A stretch of 64,000 nt of DNA from Novosphingobium sp. AP12 (GCF_000281975.1 NZ_AKKE01000156.1:31857-95856), one strand, 5' to 3'; shown: positions 36,036 through 45,219, counted from the first letter of the stretch. Numbers and translations are program-made. Notes: generated from the letters alone by a model not told the origin.

Positions 36036-36704
36036 ATGAATGCACGCCGCCTGACTGCCACTGTCCTGTGCTCCGCAGCCGCGTTGTCCGCGCTGGGTGG
36101 GTGCAAGACCAAGGGGGAGATCGTGGTCGACCAGGGCGTGGGCATTACGTCGATCCGCAGCACCTGCCCCGCCGTCGGCATTCCCGAATACACCGGCGAC
36201 GTGACGCTTTTCCGTGTCGCCAACGACCGGACCGCGCCGAACATCGATCTCGTCGCGGCGATGACCGATGTGCGCGCACAGTGCAGCGAAGACGCTACCG
36301 CCGGCGACAAGGTGACTTCCACCGTTTCGTTCCAGGTGCAGGCGCGCCGCAACGACACCGCCGGCGCCCGGCAGGTGACGCTGCCCTACTTCGTGACCGT
36401 GCTGCAGGGCGGCTCCGCCGTGATCAGCAAGCGCGTGGGGAACGTGACCCTCACCTTCGCCGATGGTGAGCAACGCGCGCAGGTCAGCGGCGACGTCAAC
36501 GCCTTCATCGACCGCGCCGCCGCGACATTGCCGCAGGAGATTCGCGAGCGTATCACTCGCAAGCGCAAGGCCGGCGACACCGATGCCGCGGTCGATCCGC
36601 TCTCCGATCCGGAAGTGAAGGCCGCCGTCGCGCGCTCCTCGTTCGAGGTGCTGGTCGGCTTCCAGCTCAATGAAACCCAGCTGGCCTACAACGCCACGCG
36701 CTGA
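36036..36704 (+). CDS. Predicted lipoprotein of unknown function
   Basis: A 222-residue protein with a lipoprotein signal: a basic N-terminus, a hydrophobic core and the lipobox SALGGC with Cys23. The mature part has alternating beta-strand patterns and two cysteines (STCPAVG, AQCSEDA) that may form a disulfide. A late helix-rich segment follows (FIDRAAATLPQEIRERITRK). GAGGAAG lies 5 bases before the ATG. I do not recognise a named family. It is divergent from ispH and followed by an inverted repeat before the convergent plsC gene. Confidence 0.7.
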   Translation: MNARRLTATVLCSAAALSALGGCKTKGEIVVDQGVGITSIRSTCPAVGIPEYTGDVTLFRVANDRTAPNIDLVAAMTDVRAQCSEDATAGDKVTSTVSFQVQARRNDTAGARQVTLPYFVTVLQGGSAVISKRVGNVTLTFADGEQRAQVSGDVNAFIDRAAATLPQEIRERITRKRKAGDTDAAVDPLSDPEVKAAVARSSFEVLVGFQLNETQLAYNATR

Positions 36705-36717
36705 GGCGTTCGGCGCT

Positions 36718-36749
36718 ATCCTCCCATCGCCTGCGGCGACAGGGAGGAT
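36718..36749. terminator. Stem-loop between convergent lipoprotein and plsC genes
   Basis: ATCCTCCC (36718-36725) pairs with GGGAGGAT (36742-36749), with an inner TCGCC/GGCGA stem. It is symmetric and sits between two convergent stops, so it could act in both directions. A long T-tract is absent. Confidence 0.5.
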
Positions 36750-36761
36750 CAGTTTCCCAGA

Positions 36762-37541
36762 CTAATCAGTTCCTTGCGCGCGGGCGGCTTCGATCGCACC
36801 GCGCGCGGCGGCGGCCATGCGCTTGCGGTCGGCGCGCTCATCGGGGCTCAGCGGCGGCAGGAAATGGATGGTGAGGTCCACCGGCCGCACGCGTGCGAGG
36901 ATGCGTAGCGCATTGTCGAGGCCGGGCTCCTCGCCCACCCAAGCGATTTCGCGCGTTTCCGGGCCGTAGTCGAGCCAGACCGGCTGGACCGGGATCGCCT
37001 CGGCCTCGAAATCGCCTTCCAGTGCCGACAGGAGCGACGACTTGAACGCCAGCGTGCCGCTGCCGTCCGAGGTCGTGCCTTCGGCGAAGATGGTCAGCGC
37101 GCCGGTCTCCCGCAGCGCGGTGCGGATCTGAGCGACCTGCGCCGCGACGCTGCGCCGCTCGTGACGGGCGACGAAGACGGTGTCGTTGAGCCCGCAGAGC
37201 CAGCGCAGCGGGCCGATCTGCGCCAACCCGTCGTGAGCGACGAAGGCACTGCCGGTGGCGCCGGCGATGGCCGGGATGTCGATCCAGCTGACGTGGTTGG
37301 CGATGAGAAAGCTGCGCGGGGCCGGGCGGTGCCCGCGGATGCGCAGGCGCACTCCAGCGACCATGGCGACACCACGCAGGAACCAGCGCGGTACCGGGTT
37401 GCGCCGCGTGAACGGGGCGGCGGCGTAGTAAAGCGGCGTGCAGGACATGAGCAGAGTAAGCAAACCCGCCAGCCGGACCGCGACCAGCGGCCAGGCCCAG
37501 GGAGCGAGGCGACGAGCCGGGACGGGTATCGTCCCGGTCAT
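36762..37541 (-). CDS. plsC: 1-acyl-glycerol-3-phosphate acyltransferase (PlsC family)
   Basis: A 259-residue membrane-bound acyltransferase for phosphatidic-acid synthesis. The HX4D catalytic motif is NHVSWID (His83, Asp88), and the substrate motif FAEGTTSDG is present. One hydrophobic segment lies near 15-42. The start is 1 base after the fur stop (TGACATG), so it is coupled to fur. The C-terminal region FLPPLSPDERADRKRMAA is common in alphaproteobacterial members. Confidence 0.88.
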   Translation of the reverse strand: MTGTIPVPARRLAPWAWPLVAVRLAGLLTLLMSCTPLYYAAAPFTRRNPVPRWFLRGVAMVAGVRLRIRGHRPAPRSFLIANHVSWIDIPAIAGATGSAFVAHDGLAQIGPLRWLCGLNDTVFVARHERRSVAAQVAQIRTALRETGALTIFAEGTTSDGSGTLAFKSSLLSALEGDFEAEAIPVQPVWLDYGPETREIAWVGEEPGLDNALRILARVRPVDLTIHFLPPLSPDERADRKRMAAAARGAIEAARAQGTD

Positions 37542-37542
37542 G

Positions 37543-37989
37543 TCACTTGCGGGTGGGGGTGCCGGCACCTTCCGGGCGGTCGAGCCTGACGCCGAACAGT
37601 TCCATCCGGTGATCGACGAGGCGGAAGCCTAGGCGCTCGGCGATCTGGCGCTGCAGCGCTTCGAGTTCGGGGTCGACGAATTCGATGACCTGGCCCGATT
37701 CGACATCGATCATATGGTCGTGATGCGCTTCCGGTGCCGCTTCGTAGCGGGCGCGGCCGTCGCCGAAATCGTGGCGGTCGAGGATGCCGGCTTCCTCGAA
37801 GAGGCGCACGGTGCGGTAGACCGTCGCGATCGAGATGCCGGGGTCGATCCCGGTTGCACGCTCGTGCAGCTTTTCGACGTCCGGATGGTCGGTGCTTTCC
37901 GAAAGCACCTTGGCGATCACACGGCGTTGCTCGGTGATGCGAAGGCCGCGTTCGGCGCAGAGAGCTTCGATGTCGATGGGTTGATGCAC
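37543..37989 (-). CDS. fur: Ferric-uptake-family transcriptional regulator
   Basis: A 148-residue Fur-family repressor. The winged-helix DNA-binding part includes RGLRITEQRRVIAKVL and ISIATVYRTVRLFEEAG; the metal site region is EAHHDHMIDVESGQVIEF (His89, His90, Asp91, His92). The structural CxxC zinc motif of gamma-proteobacterial Fur is absent, as is usual in alphaproteobacterial Fur/Mur. The start is GTG (MHQPIDIE) with AGG about 8 bases upstream. It is translated just before plsC and lies downstream of mucR. Confidence 0.9.
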   Translation of the reverse strand: MHQPIDIEALCAERGLRITEQRRVIAKVLSESTDHPDVEKLHERATGIDPGISIATVYRTVRLFEEAGILDRHDFGDGRARYEAAPEAHHDHMIDVESGQVIEFVDPELEALQRQIAERLGFRLVDHRMELFGVRLDRPEGAGTPTRK

Positions 37990-38191
37990 GGTGGACCTGT
38001 AGAAATGAATGAGGCGCACCAACCTAGATAGGGTGGTGCGCCTGCAATCACAACCGCCATGGGCGGCCTGTCACCGGGCAGTGTCGGCCATCGCCACCTT
38101 TGTCCCCGGGAAATCGGATCCCGGGCCGCGAGTGCGGAGGCCTTCCGGGCCGCGCGGCCAGCGAGGCCGCCTGCGGGTCAACCCACCTGGA

Positions 38192-38638
38192 TCAGGCGAC
38201 AGCTGCCTTGGGCTTGCGGCCACGGCGCACGTCGGGCTTGCGGCCCAGGCCGATCTTCTTGGCGAGTTCGCGGCGCTTTTCGGCGTAGTTGGGAGCGACC
38301 ATCGGGTAATCGGCGGGCAGGTTCCAGCGCGCGCGGTAGTCTTCCGGGGTCATGTTGTAATGAGTCATGAGGTGGCGCTTGAGCATCTTGAGCTTTTTGC
38401 CGTCCTCGAGGCAGACGATGTAGTCGGGCTTCACCGAAGCGCGGATCGACACTGCCGGCTCGGGCTTTTCTTCGACGACCGGGGCAGTGCCGCCGAGGCC
38501 GGCAAGCGCGCCGTAGACGTTGGTGATCAGCGTGGGAAGATCTTCGACAGCAACGCTGTTGTTGCTCACGTGAGCGGAGACGATGTCCGACGCCAGTGTG
38601 ATCAACGTCTCGTTCATGTCAGCCTGGATATTATCCAT
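38192..38638 (-). CDS. mucR: MucR/Ros-family zinc-finger transcriptional regulator
   Basis: A 148-residue regulator with a single zinc finger of the Ros/MucR type: Cys76, Asp79, His89 and His93 in VCLEDGKKLKMLKRHLMTHY, followed by NMTPEDYRARWNLP. The basic tail GLGRKPDVRRGRKPKAA is typical. These are nucleoid-associated-like regulators binding AT-rich DNA, controlling exopolysaccharide, cell-cycle and surface genes and usually their own promoter. AAAGGAC lies 8 bases before the ATG. The upstream region is relatively AT-rich and carries repeats that may be autoregulatory sites. Confidence 0.93.
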   Translation of the reverse strand: MDNIQADMNETLITLASDIVSAHVSNNSVAVEDLPTLITNVYGALAGLGGTAPVVEEKPEPAVSIRASVKPDYIVCLEDGKKLKMLKRHLMTHYNMTPEDYRARWNLPADYPMVAPNYAEKRRELAKKIGLGRKPDVRRGRKPKAAVA

Positions 38639-38677
38639 TTTTATTGTCCTTTGGTGCGACCAATTTTATTTCGGCGT

Positions 38678-38760
38678 AGTTCAATTCGGGGGGTAGCAGG
38701 CCGATCAGGGCTTGCGGATCGTGCAGTGGACCATTCTGCACAGAAGTGCAAGTTCAATTC
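38678..38760. promoter_or_regulatory. mucR upstream region: direct repeats and a palindrome
   Basis: AGTTCAATTC occurs at 38678-38687 and again at 38751-38760, each followed by G. Between them lies TGCACAGAAGTGCA (38737-38750), a perfect 5-4-5 inverted repeat that overlaps a GTGCAG/CTGCAC pair (38721-38741). Placed 40-120 bases before the mucR start in an AT-rich stretch, these may be autoregulatory operator elements. Confidence 0.4.
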
Positions 38761-38821
38761 GAAGTTACGTACGCCTGTTCGTCCCAAATGGAGCCATATG
38801 ACGAAGAATTAATATATCCGA

Positions 38822-39280
38822 TCAGGACATATCGCAGGCAAAGGTGATCGCATCGAGCCGCCGACCGTCCTGAGTCCGGTAGTATTCGCGCCTTTCGCCA
38901 ATGGAATAAAAGCCAAAGTTGCGGTAAAGCGCCTCTGCCGGGTTGCCTCTTCTCATTTCGAGGAGGAGGCGCTGGGCGCCGCGAGTGGCAGCGCCGACTC
39001 GCAAGGCGTCGAGTAGGGACCGGCCAAGTCCTCGGCCCCGATATTGCGGATCGACTGCAAGAAGAAGAAGTTCTTCTTCCTCAAATCCGGTTCGGGACAA
39101 GAAAAATCCCGCCGCCGATTCGTTTTCGGAAGGTTGATTGCCAGTCGGGCCGATAAGGCAATAGTGGCAAGTGCCGAAGCGAAGCGCGTCATCGATTTGG
39201 CGTCTGTTCCACGCCTCCCCGTAAGCAGGGTCGAAAGCCGCCTGCATGACCGCCATTATCTTGTCCACATCTTCGATCAT
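38822..39280 (-). CDS. rimI: Ribosomal-protein-alanine N-acetyltransferase RimI-like
   Basis: A 152-residue GNAT acetyltransferase. The acetyl-CoA-binding motif is DPQYRGRGLGRSLL, with a late NPAEALYRNFGFYSIGERREYY as in RimI. It overlaps the tsaB stop by 4 bases (ATGA), and the tsaB-rimI pairing is widespread, which supports the RimI call over a generic GNAT. RimI acetylates the N-terminus of ribosomal protein S18. AT content rises towards its 3' end. Confidence 0.85.
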   Translation of the reverse strand: MIEDVDKIMAVMQAAFDPAYGEAWNRRQIDDALRFGTCHYCLIGPTGNQPSENESAAGFFLSRTGFEEEELLLLAVDPQYRGRGLGRSLLDALRVGAATRGAQRLLLEMRRGNPAEALYRNFGFYSIGERREYYRTQDGRRLDAITFACDMS

Positions 39281-39933
39281 GCTGCTCCCGAAGGCAGGCG
39301 GGCGTCGGGTGCGCGGCCATAAAGGGGATGCGTCTCGGCCATGAGCGCTGCCGGAGGCAGGAGCATGAAGGCGCGGGCATCGGGCCAGAGCGGTAGCGCG
39401 CGGCCCGACCCTCGCGCGGCGACCAGCGTTTCGGCCTGATTTCCCGCGACAATCTGCTCCACGGTCGCCAGGGCGGCGTCGGCGGGGCGCAGGGAGGCGA
39501 GGGGGCGACTGGTCCGACCGGATGGCGCGAAGCCTTCGATGAACCATTCGCCATGCCCGCCGGTCATCGCAACGCCGACCGATTGGTCGCCCTCGGCATC
39601 GCGCGCCATGGCGGCGACCAGCGCCAGCGTCGGGTAGCCGACGAGCTGCGCGCTCCAGGCCAGCGCCAGAGCCCGCGCGGCCGCGAGGCCGACCCGGACG
39701 CCGGTGAAGCTGCCCGGTCCGAGTGCCACGGCGATGCGGTCAGCGCGGCCCTTCGCGGGCAGGGCCGCGATCATCGGCACCAGCGCTTCGGCATGGCCAC
39801 GCCCAAGCACACGGTAGTCACCGGCGACAAGGCGCGCACCCGCGAAAAGCGCGACCGAGCAGGCGTCGGTCGCGCTGTCGATGACCAGCGTCGTTGCGGC
39901 AAATGGGGAATTATCGTCGATGGCGGCTGTCAC
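39277..39933 (-). CDS. tsaB: tRNA threonylcarbamoyladenosine biosynthesis protein TsaB
   Basis: A 218-residue TsaB, the scaffold partner of TsaD in t6A37 modification of tRNA. It shows the ASKHA-fold start TLVIDSATDACSVALF, the hallmark RIAVALGPGSFTGVRVGLAAARAL and the MTGGHGEWFIEGF strand. The start is GTG. It is coupled to rimI and lies 33 bases after the NifU-like gene on the same strand. Confidence 0.94.
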   Translation of the reverse strand: MTAAIDDNSPFAATTLVIDSATDACSVALFAGARLVAGDYRVLGRGHAEALVPMIAALPAKGRADRIAVALGPGSFTGVRVGLAAARALALAWSAQLVGYPTLALVAAMARDAEGDQSVGVAMTGGHGEWFIEGFAPSGRTSRPLASLRPADAALATVEQIVAGNQAETLVAARGSGRALPLWPDARAFMLLPPAALMAETHPLYGRAPDARLPSGAA

Positions 39934-39966
39934 GCGTCAATTTCGCGCAGCATACCCACGGCCCGG

Positions 39967-40539
39967 TCAGGCCGCGCGCACTTCGCTGACTTCGGGGACG
40001 TAATGCTTCAGCAGGCTTTCGATGCCCTGCTTCAGCGTCGCGCTCGACGACGGGCAGCCCGAGCAGGCGCCCTGCATCGAGAGATAGACCACGCCTTCGC
40101 GGAAGCCGCGATAGACGATGTCGCCGCCATCATTGGCGACGGCCGGGCGCACGCGGCTTTCGATCAGGTCCTTGATCTGTTCGACGATGTCGGCGTCCGC
40201 CGGATCATCGCCGAAGTCGTCGTCCTCGGCCGGGACGGCGAAACCGGCGGCGCCGCTCGCGAACAGCGGGGCTTCCGAGACGAAGTGGTCGAGCAGGATC
40301 GACACGACCTGCGGCCGCAGCGATGCCCATTCCACGCCGGGCGCGGCAGTAACCGAGACGAATTCGCCGCCGAAGAACACGCCGGTGACGTCGCCGAGAT
40401 CGAACAGCGCTTCCGCCAGCGGCGATGCGGCCGCGTCTTCGGGCGAGGTGAATTCGCGCGTGCCGGCCGGCATCACCTGCCTGCCGGGCAGGAACTTGAT
40501 CGTTGCAGGATTGGGCGTGGTTTCGGTTTCGATGAACAT
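39967..40539 (-). CDS. NifU-family iron-sulfur scaffold/carrier (Nfu type)
   Basis: A 190-residue Nfu protein. The N-terminal Nfu_N domain is marked by MFIETETTPNPATIKFLPG; the C-terminal NifU-like domain has Cys159 and Cys162 in GACSGCPSSSATLK, which bridge a 4Fe-4S cluster between two subunits. It delivers clusters to apo-proteins; candidate clients in this window include IspH. It heads a minus-strand group with tsaB and rimI. Confidence 0.93.
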   Translation of the reverse strand: MFIETETTPNPATIKFLPGRQVMPAGTREFTSPEDAAASPLAEALFDLGDVTGVFFGGEFVSVTAAPGVEWASLRPQVVSILLDHFVSEAPLFASGAAGFAVPAEDDDFGDDPADADIVEQIKDLIESRVRPAVANDGGDIVYRGFREGVVYLSMQGACSGCPSSSATLKQGIESLLKHYVPEVSEVRAA

Positions 40540-40656
40540 GATCTGTGCGATGTAGGTGAAGTGGCCGGAGGGTCAAGTCCAAGTGCGAACAATCGAAGCC
40601 AAGATGACGGCTCTATTCACTGGCCCTTAAGCAAGCGGCGCCCTATACCTTGCGCG

Positions 40657-43596
40657 ATGACGACTTCCCCGCGCGCCGCACGCACGCTCGCCTGCCTGCT
40701 TCTCCTTCAGGCCCCGATCCCGCCACTGCTTGCCCAGGAGGTCGCCCCGCAACCGGCCGCCGCGCCGGCCAGCGCTCCGATGGCAACGCCGATCGTCGGG
40801 CAGTCCGACCCCTGGCTCTATCGCGGGAGCGACATTCCGCACGATCCCGAATGGCACTTCGGCGAACTGCCCAACGGCATCAAGTATGCCGTGCGCAAGA
40901 ACGGCGTACCGCCGGGCCAGGTCTCGATCCGCATCCGGGTCGACGCGGGCTCGCTCTACGAGACCGACGCCGAGCGAGGCTACGCACACCTTCTGGAGCA
41001 CATGCTGTTCCGCCAGTCCAAGTACCTGCCCGAGGGCACGGCGATCGCCGCTTTCCAGCGCCTCGGCGCGACATTCGGCAGCGACACCAATGCCGTGACC
41101 TCGACCACGCAGACGGTGTTCAAGCTCGACCTGCCCAACGCCACGCCGACCTCGCTCGACGAGACGTTCAAGCTGATGAGCGGCATGGTCACCGCACCTA
41201 CTCTCTCGGCCTCGAACCTCAAGTCCGACCTCCCGATCGTGCTGGCCGAGATGCGCGAGCGGGGAGGCGCGTCCAAGCGCGTGCAGGACGCGATGCAGAA
41301 GGTGCTCTACGCCGGCCAGCCGCTCGCCAACCGCGAGCCTATCGGCACGCTGGAATCGCTGACTTCGGCGACGCCTGAAAGCGTGCGCGCCTTCTACTCG
41401 CGCTGGTACCGTCCCGACAACGTGGCGGTGATCGTCGCGGGTGACGTCGATCCGGCGATGCTCGAATCCTACGTGAAGAAGTGGTTCACCGACTGGTCGG
41501 CCAAGGGCAAGAAGGCGCCAGCGCCCAGCTTCGGCGATCCCGTCGCTCCCAAGGGCGCCGATCCCAAGAACCCCGTCGGCGAGACGCGCGTGCTGGTCGA
41601 GCCCGACCTTCCGCCTTCGCTGATGTACGCGGTGCTGCGTCCGTGGCGGCAGGTGAACGACAACATCGTCTACAACCAGGGCCTGATGACCGATGCGATT
41701 GCGCAGGCGATCATAAACCGCCGCCTCGAATCCAAGGCGCGTGCGGGCGGCAGCTTCCTCTCGGCCTCGGTCAACCAGGACGACGTCTCGCGCTCCGCCG
41801 ACGCGACCTTCGTGTCGGTCACGCCGCTAGGCGACGACTGGCAGGGCGCACTGCGCGACGTGCGCTCGGTGATCGCCGACGCCCTGACCCGCGCGCCGAC
41901 GCAGGTGGAGATCGACCGCGAGGCCGCCGAACTCGACGTCGCCTTCCAGGTGCCGGTCGAGCAGCAGCGCATCCTGCCGGGCTCCAAGCTCGCCGACGAC
42001 CTCGTCAACGCGCTCGACATCCGCGAGACCGTTGCCGCGCCGAACGACGTGCTGCGCATCTTCCGCGAATCGCAGCCGCTGTTCACGCCTGACGCCGTGC
42101 TCAAGCACACGCGCCAGCTGTTCACCGGCACCGTCACGCGCGGCCTGTTCACCGTGCAGGAGCAGGGCAAGGCCACCGATCGCCAGCTGCAACTGGCGCT
42201 CGCCGAGCCGGTCAAGGCCGACGCCAGCGTGCGTGCCGCGCTTGCGCCGGTCTCGTTCGAGAAGCTGCCCGCCATCGGCAAGGCTGCCAAGGCCGTCACC
42301 GACCTGCCCACCGGCCTGCTCGAAATCGAGCAGCTGACCTTCGCCAACGGCGTCAAGGCGCTGCTCTGGCCTGTCGCCGAGGAGCCGGGCCGCGTCATGG
42401 TCAAGACCCGCTTCGGCGGCGGCTACCGCTCGGTCGACCCGAAGGATGCGGCCTACATCACGCTGGGCAACTATGCGCTCGTGGGCTCGGGCCTGGCGAC
42501 GCTGGGTCAGGACGACCTCGACCGCATCTCCACGGGGCGCAAGATGGGCTTCGACTTCGAAGTTCAGGACGCCGCCTTCGAGCTTTCCGCCGAAACGCGG
42601 CCGCAGGACCTTGCGGACCAGCTCTACCTCTTCGCTGCCAAGCTCGACCTGCCGCGATGGGACGTGAACCCCGTCATGCGCGCCAAGGCCGCGGCGAAAG
42701 TCCAGTACGCCACGTTCTCGACCTCGCCGCAGGGCGTGCTCAACCGTGACCTCCAGTTCTACCAGCGCGGCGAGGATGCCCGCTTCGCCACCCCGACACC
42801 CGAGGAGATCGAGGCGACCACGGCAGACGGCTTCAAGCGGGTCTGGAGCAAGGCGCTCAAGGAAGGCCCTGTCGAGGTCCAGATCTTCGGCGACTTCGAC
42901 AAGACCGCCGCGATCGCCGCGCTGGAGAAGACCTTCGGCGCGCTCAAGGCCCGCCAGCCCGTTGCGGTGTCCACGGCCGAGGTGAAGATCCCGGTCCCGC
43001 AGCCTTCCGACAAGCCGGTCACGCTCGTCCACCACGGCGACCCCGACCAGGCCGCAGCCGTGATTTCCTGGCCGACCGGCGGCGGTGTGATGGGCATCCG
43101 CGAATCGCGCCAGCTCGAGATCCTCACGCAGCTGTTCACCAACCGCCTGATGGACGCCGTGCGCGAAAAGCTGGGCGTGTCCTACGCGCCCTACGTCTAC
43201 TCGACCTGGCCGGTGGACCTTGCGGCAGGCGGTTCTATCACGGCGATGGCTCAGCTCGATCCCAAGTCGGTGCCGATCTTCTTCCAGACCGCCGACGAGA
43301 TCGCGCAGAACCTCATCAACAACCCGCCGACCGCGGACGAACTGGCGCTGGTCGTAGAACCCCTTCGCCAGCAGGTGACGCGGGCTGCGTCGAGCACTTC
43401 GTTCTTCATGAGCCAGCTCGAAGGCGCGACCAGCGACCCCTCGCGCATCGGCACCGTGCGCACGGTGCTCAGCGACTACACCGTCACCACCCCGCAGGCG
43501 ATGCAGGCGCTGGCGGCGCGGTACCTCGGGAAGGACCACTCTTGGCGCCTCGAAGTCATGCCCGAGGGCAAGGACGCCAAGGTCGCCGCGAAGTAA
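40657..43596 (+). CDS. Secreted M16-family zinc metallopeptidase
   Basis: A 979-residue two-module M16 peptidase (insulinase/pitrilysin type). A signal peptide covers residues 1-27 (cleavage after LLAQ). The active module has the inverted zinc motif HLLEH (His111, Glu114, His115) in YAHLLEHMLFRQSKYLPEG, and the second, inactive module occupies about 560-970 (MDAVREKLGVSYAPYV). Location is periplasmic or outer-membrane associated. It may degrade peptides or process surface proteins. The start is the first ATG after a short gap with divergent nfu; a stem-loop follows the stop. Confidence 0.92.
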   Translation: MTTSPRAARTLACLLLLQAPIPPLLAQEVAPQPAAAPASAPMATPIVGQSDPWLYRGSDIPHDPEWHFGELPNGIKYAVRKNGVPPGQVSIRIRVDAGSLYETDAERGYAHLLEHMLFRQSKYLPEGTAIAAFQRLGATFGSDTNAVTSTTQTVFKLDLPNATPTSLDETFKLMSGMVTAPTLSASNLKSDLPIVLAEMRERGGASKRVQDAMQKVLYAGQPLANREPIGTLESLTSATPESVRAFYSRWYRPDNVAVIVAGDVDPAMLESYVKKWFTDWSAKGKKAPAPSFGDPVAPKGADPKNPVGETRVLVEPDLPPSLMYAVLRPWRQVNDNIVYNQGLMTDAIAQAIINRRLESKARAGGSFLSASVNQDDVSRSADATFVSVTPLGDDWQGALRDVRSVIADALTRAPTQVEIDREAAELDVAFQVPVEQQRILPGSKLADDLVNALDIRETVAAPNDVLRIFRESQPLFTPDAVLKHTRQLFTGTVTRGLFTVQEQGKATDRQLQLALAEPVKADASVRAALAPVSFEKLPAIGKAAKAVTDLPTGLLEIEQLTFANGVKALLWPVAEEPGRVMVKTRFGGGYRSVDPKDAAYITLGNYALVGSGLATLGQDDLDRISTGRKMGFDFEVQDAAFELSAETRPQDLADQLYLFAAKLDLPRWDVNPVMRAKAAAKVQYATFSTSPQGVLNRDLQFYQRGEDARFATPTPEEIEATTADGFKRVWSKALKEGPVEVQIFGDFDKTAAIAALEKTFGALKARQPVAVSTAEVKIPVPQPSDKPVTLVHHGDPDQAAAVISWPTGGGVMGIRESRQLEILTQLFTNRLMDAVREKLGVSYAPYVYSTWPVDLAAGGSITAMAQLDPKSVPIFFQTADEIAQNLINNPPTADELALVVEPLRQQVTRAASSTSFFMSQLEGATSDPSRIGTVRTVLSDYTVTTPQAMQALAARYLGKDHSWRLEVMPEGKDAKVAAK

Positions 43597-43601
43597 GGCC
43601 A

Positions 43602-43631
43602 TCCTCGTCTCCGTGTTCGCGGAGACGAGGA
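43602..43631 (+). terminator. Stem-loop after the M16 peptidase gene
   Basis: TCCTCGTCTCCG (43602-43613) and CGGAGACGAGGA (43620-43631) form a perfect 12-bp stem with a 6-base loop, starting 5 bases after the stop. There is no T-tract, so it may act as a 3'-end stabiliser or with Rho. Confidence 0.55.
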
Positions 43632-43785
43632 ATTCAACCCCCACGCAATCGATCACGCTGATCGGCCAAACCGGCTTTGCAAAAATTACCGGGCGGCGCT
43701 ATGGGGCGCCTCTTGTCTGCGCTGCACGAGGAAAGGCGGCGCTCAAGGTCCGGGCATGGTGCCGCGGACATCGGGAGTGAAGAAC

Positions 43786-45159
43786 GTGGCGAGCAACTGG
43801 ACACCGGAGAGCTGGAAGGCGCACGAAGCGCGCCACCTGCCGGTCTATGGCGACGAGGCGAAGCTGGGCGAGGTCGAGACCACGCTGGCGAAGTATCCGC
43901 CGCTCGTCTTTGCCGGCGAAGCCCGCGCGCTCAAGGCAGACCTCGCCGAAGTGGCCGCGGGCCGTGGTTTCCTGCTCCAGGGCGGTGACTGCGCCGAGAG
44001 CTTCGCCGAGTTCAGCGCCGACAACATCCGCGACAGCTTCCGCGTCATCCTTCAGATGGCCGTCGTCCTGACTTTCGCCAGCAAACAGCCGGTGGTGAAG
44101 CTGGGCCGCATGGCCGGCCAGTTCGCCAAGCCGCGCTCGGCTCCGACCGAGATGGTCGGCGGCGTCGAGATGCCCAGCTACTTCGGCGACATCATCAACG
44201 GCATCGAGGGCACCGCAGAGGCGCGCCGCAACGATCCCGAGCGCATGCTCAAGGCCTACGGCCAGTCCTCGGCCACGCTCAACCTGCTGCGCGCCTTCGC
44301 GCATGGCGGCTATGCGAACCTGCGCCAGGTTCACCAGTGGACGATGGAGCACATCGGCCGCAGCCCCTGGGGCGAGAAGTTCGCCCAGATGGCGGACCGC
44401 ATCAGCGAGGCGCTCGACTTCATGGCGGCCTGCGGCGTCGATCCGATGACCGTGCCGCAGCTCCAGGGCACCGACTTCTACACCAGCCACGAAGCGCTGC
44501 TGCTCCCCTACGAGCAGGCGCTGACTCGCCGCGATTCGCTGACGGGCGACTGGTACGACTGCTCGGCCCACATGCTGTGGATCGGCGACCGCACCCGGTT
44601 CGAGAACTCGGCCCACGTCGAGTTCCTGCGCGGCGTCGGCAACCCGATCGGCATGAAGTGCGGCCCCAGCCTCGAGCCCGACGCGCTGCTGCGCATGCTC
44701 GACACGCTGAACCCCGGCCGCGAGCCGGGCCGCATGACGCTGATCAGCCGCTACGGCCACGACAAGGTCGAGGCGGGCCTGCCCAAGCTCGTCCGCGCGG
44801 TGCAGCGCGAGGGTCATCCGGTGGTGTGGTCGTGCGATCCGATGCACGGCAACGTCATCAAGGCCGACAGCGGTTACAAGACCCGTCCGTTCGACCGCAT
44901 CCTGTCCGAAGTGCGCGGCTTCTTCGCGGTCCACCGCGCCGAGGGCACGCATGCCGGCGGCATCCACATCGAGATGACCGGCCAGGACGTGACCGAGTGC
45001 ACCGGCGGTGCCATCGCCATCACCGATGCCTCGCTGGCCGACCGCTACCACACCCACTGCGACCCGCGCCTCAACGGCGCGCAGTCGATCGAGCTGGCCT
45101 TCGAAATGGCGGACCTGCTCAACCTCGAAGCGACCGAACGGCACAAGCAGGCGGCGTAA
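43786..45159 (+). CDS. 3-deoxy-7-phosphoheptulonate (DAHP) synthase, class II
   Basis: A 457-residue class II (plant/AroAII type) DAHP synthase, first step of the shikimate pathway. Marks are the N-terminus MASNWTPESWKAHEARHLP, the metal Cys69 in LQGGDCAESFAEF, KLGRMAGQFAKPRSAPTE, and WSCDPMHGNVIKADSGYKTR, with a final metal ligand in ITDASLADRYHTHCDPRLN. I choose a GTG start because GGGAG lies 8 bases upstream; an ATG ten codons earlier would also be in frame. A strong intrinsic terminator follows. Confidence 0.95.
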   Translation: MASNWTPESWKAHEARHLPVYGDEAKLGEVETTLAKYPPLVFAGEARALKADLAEVAAGRGFLLQGGDCAESFAEFSADNIRDSFRVILQMAVVLTFASKQPVVKLGRMAGQFAKPRSAPTEMVGGVEMPSYFGDIINGIEGTAEARRNDPERMLKAYGQSSATLNLLRAFAHGGYANLRQVHQWTMEHIGRSPWGEKFAQMADRISEALDFMAACGVDPMTVPQLQGTDFYTSHEALLLPYEQALTRRDSLTGDWYDCSAHMLWIGDRTRFENSAHVEFLRGVGNPIGMKCGPSLEPDALLRMLDTLNPGREPGRMTLISRYGHDKVEAGLPKLVRAVQREGHPVVWSCDPMHGNVIKADSGYKTRPFDRILSEVRGFFAVHRAEGTHAGGIHIEMTGQDVTECTGGAIAITDASLADRYHTHCDPRLNGAQSIELAFEMADLLNLEATERHKQAA

Positions 45160-45180
45160 CGGCCGCCGGACCGGAGCGAC

Positions 45181-45219
45181 AAGGGCGCGGGAGGCATGGC
45201 TTCCCGCGCCCTTTTGTTT
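45181..45219 (+). terminator. Intrinsic terminator of the DAHP synthase gene
   Basis: AAGGGCGCGGGA (45181-45192) pairs with TCCCGCGCCCTT (45202-45213), giving a 12-bp stem followed by TTGTTT. It lies 21 bases after the stop codon. Confidence 0.88.

Noticed and set aside
37543..37989. Damaged Fur because the CxxC zinc site is missing
   Set aside because: Alphaproteobacterial Fur/Mur proteins commonly lack it; the sensing-site residues HHDH are intact.
39553..40656. Open frame upstream of, and in frame with, the M16 peptidase
   Set aside because: It is antisense to tsaB and nfu. The ATG at 40657 begins a proper signal peptide.
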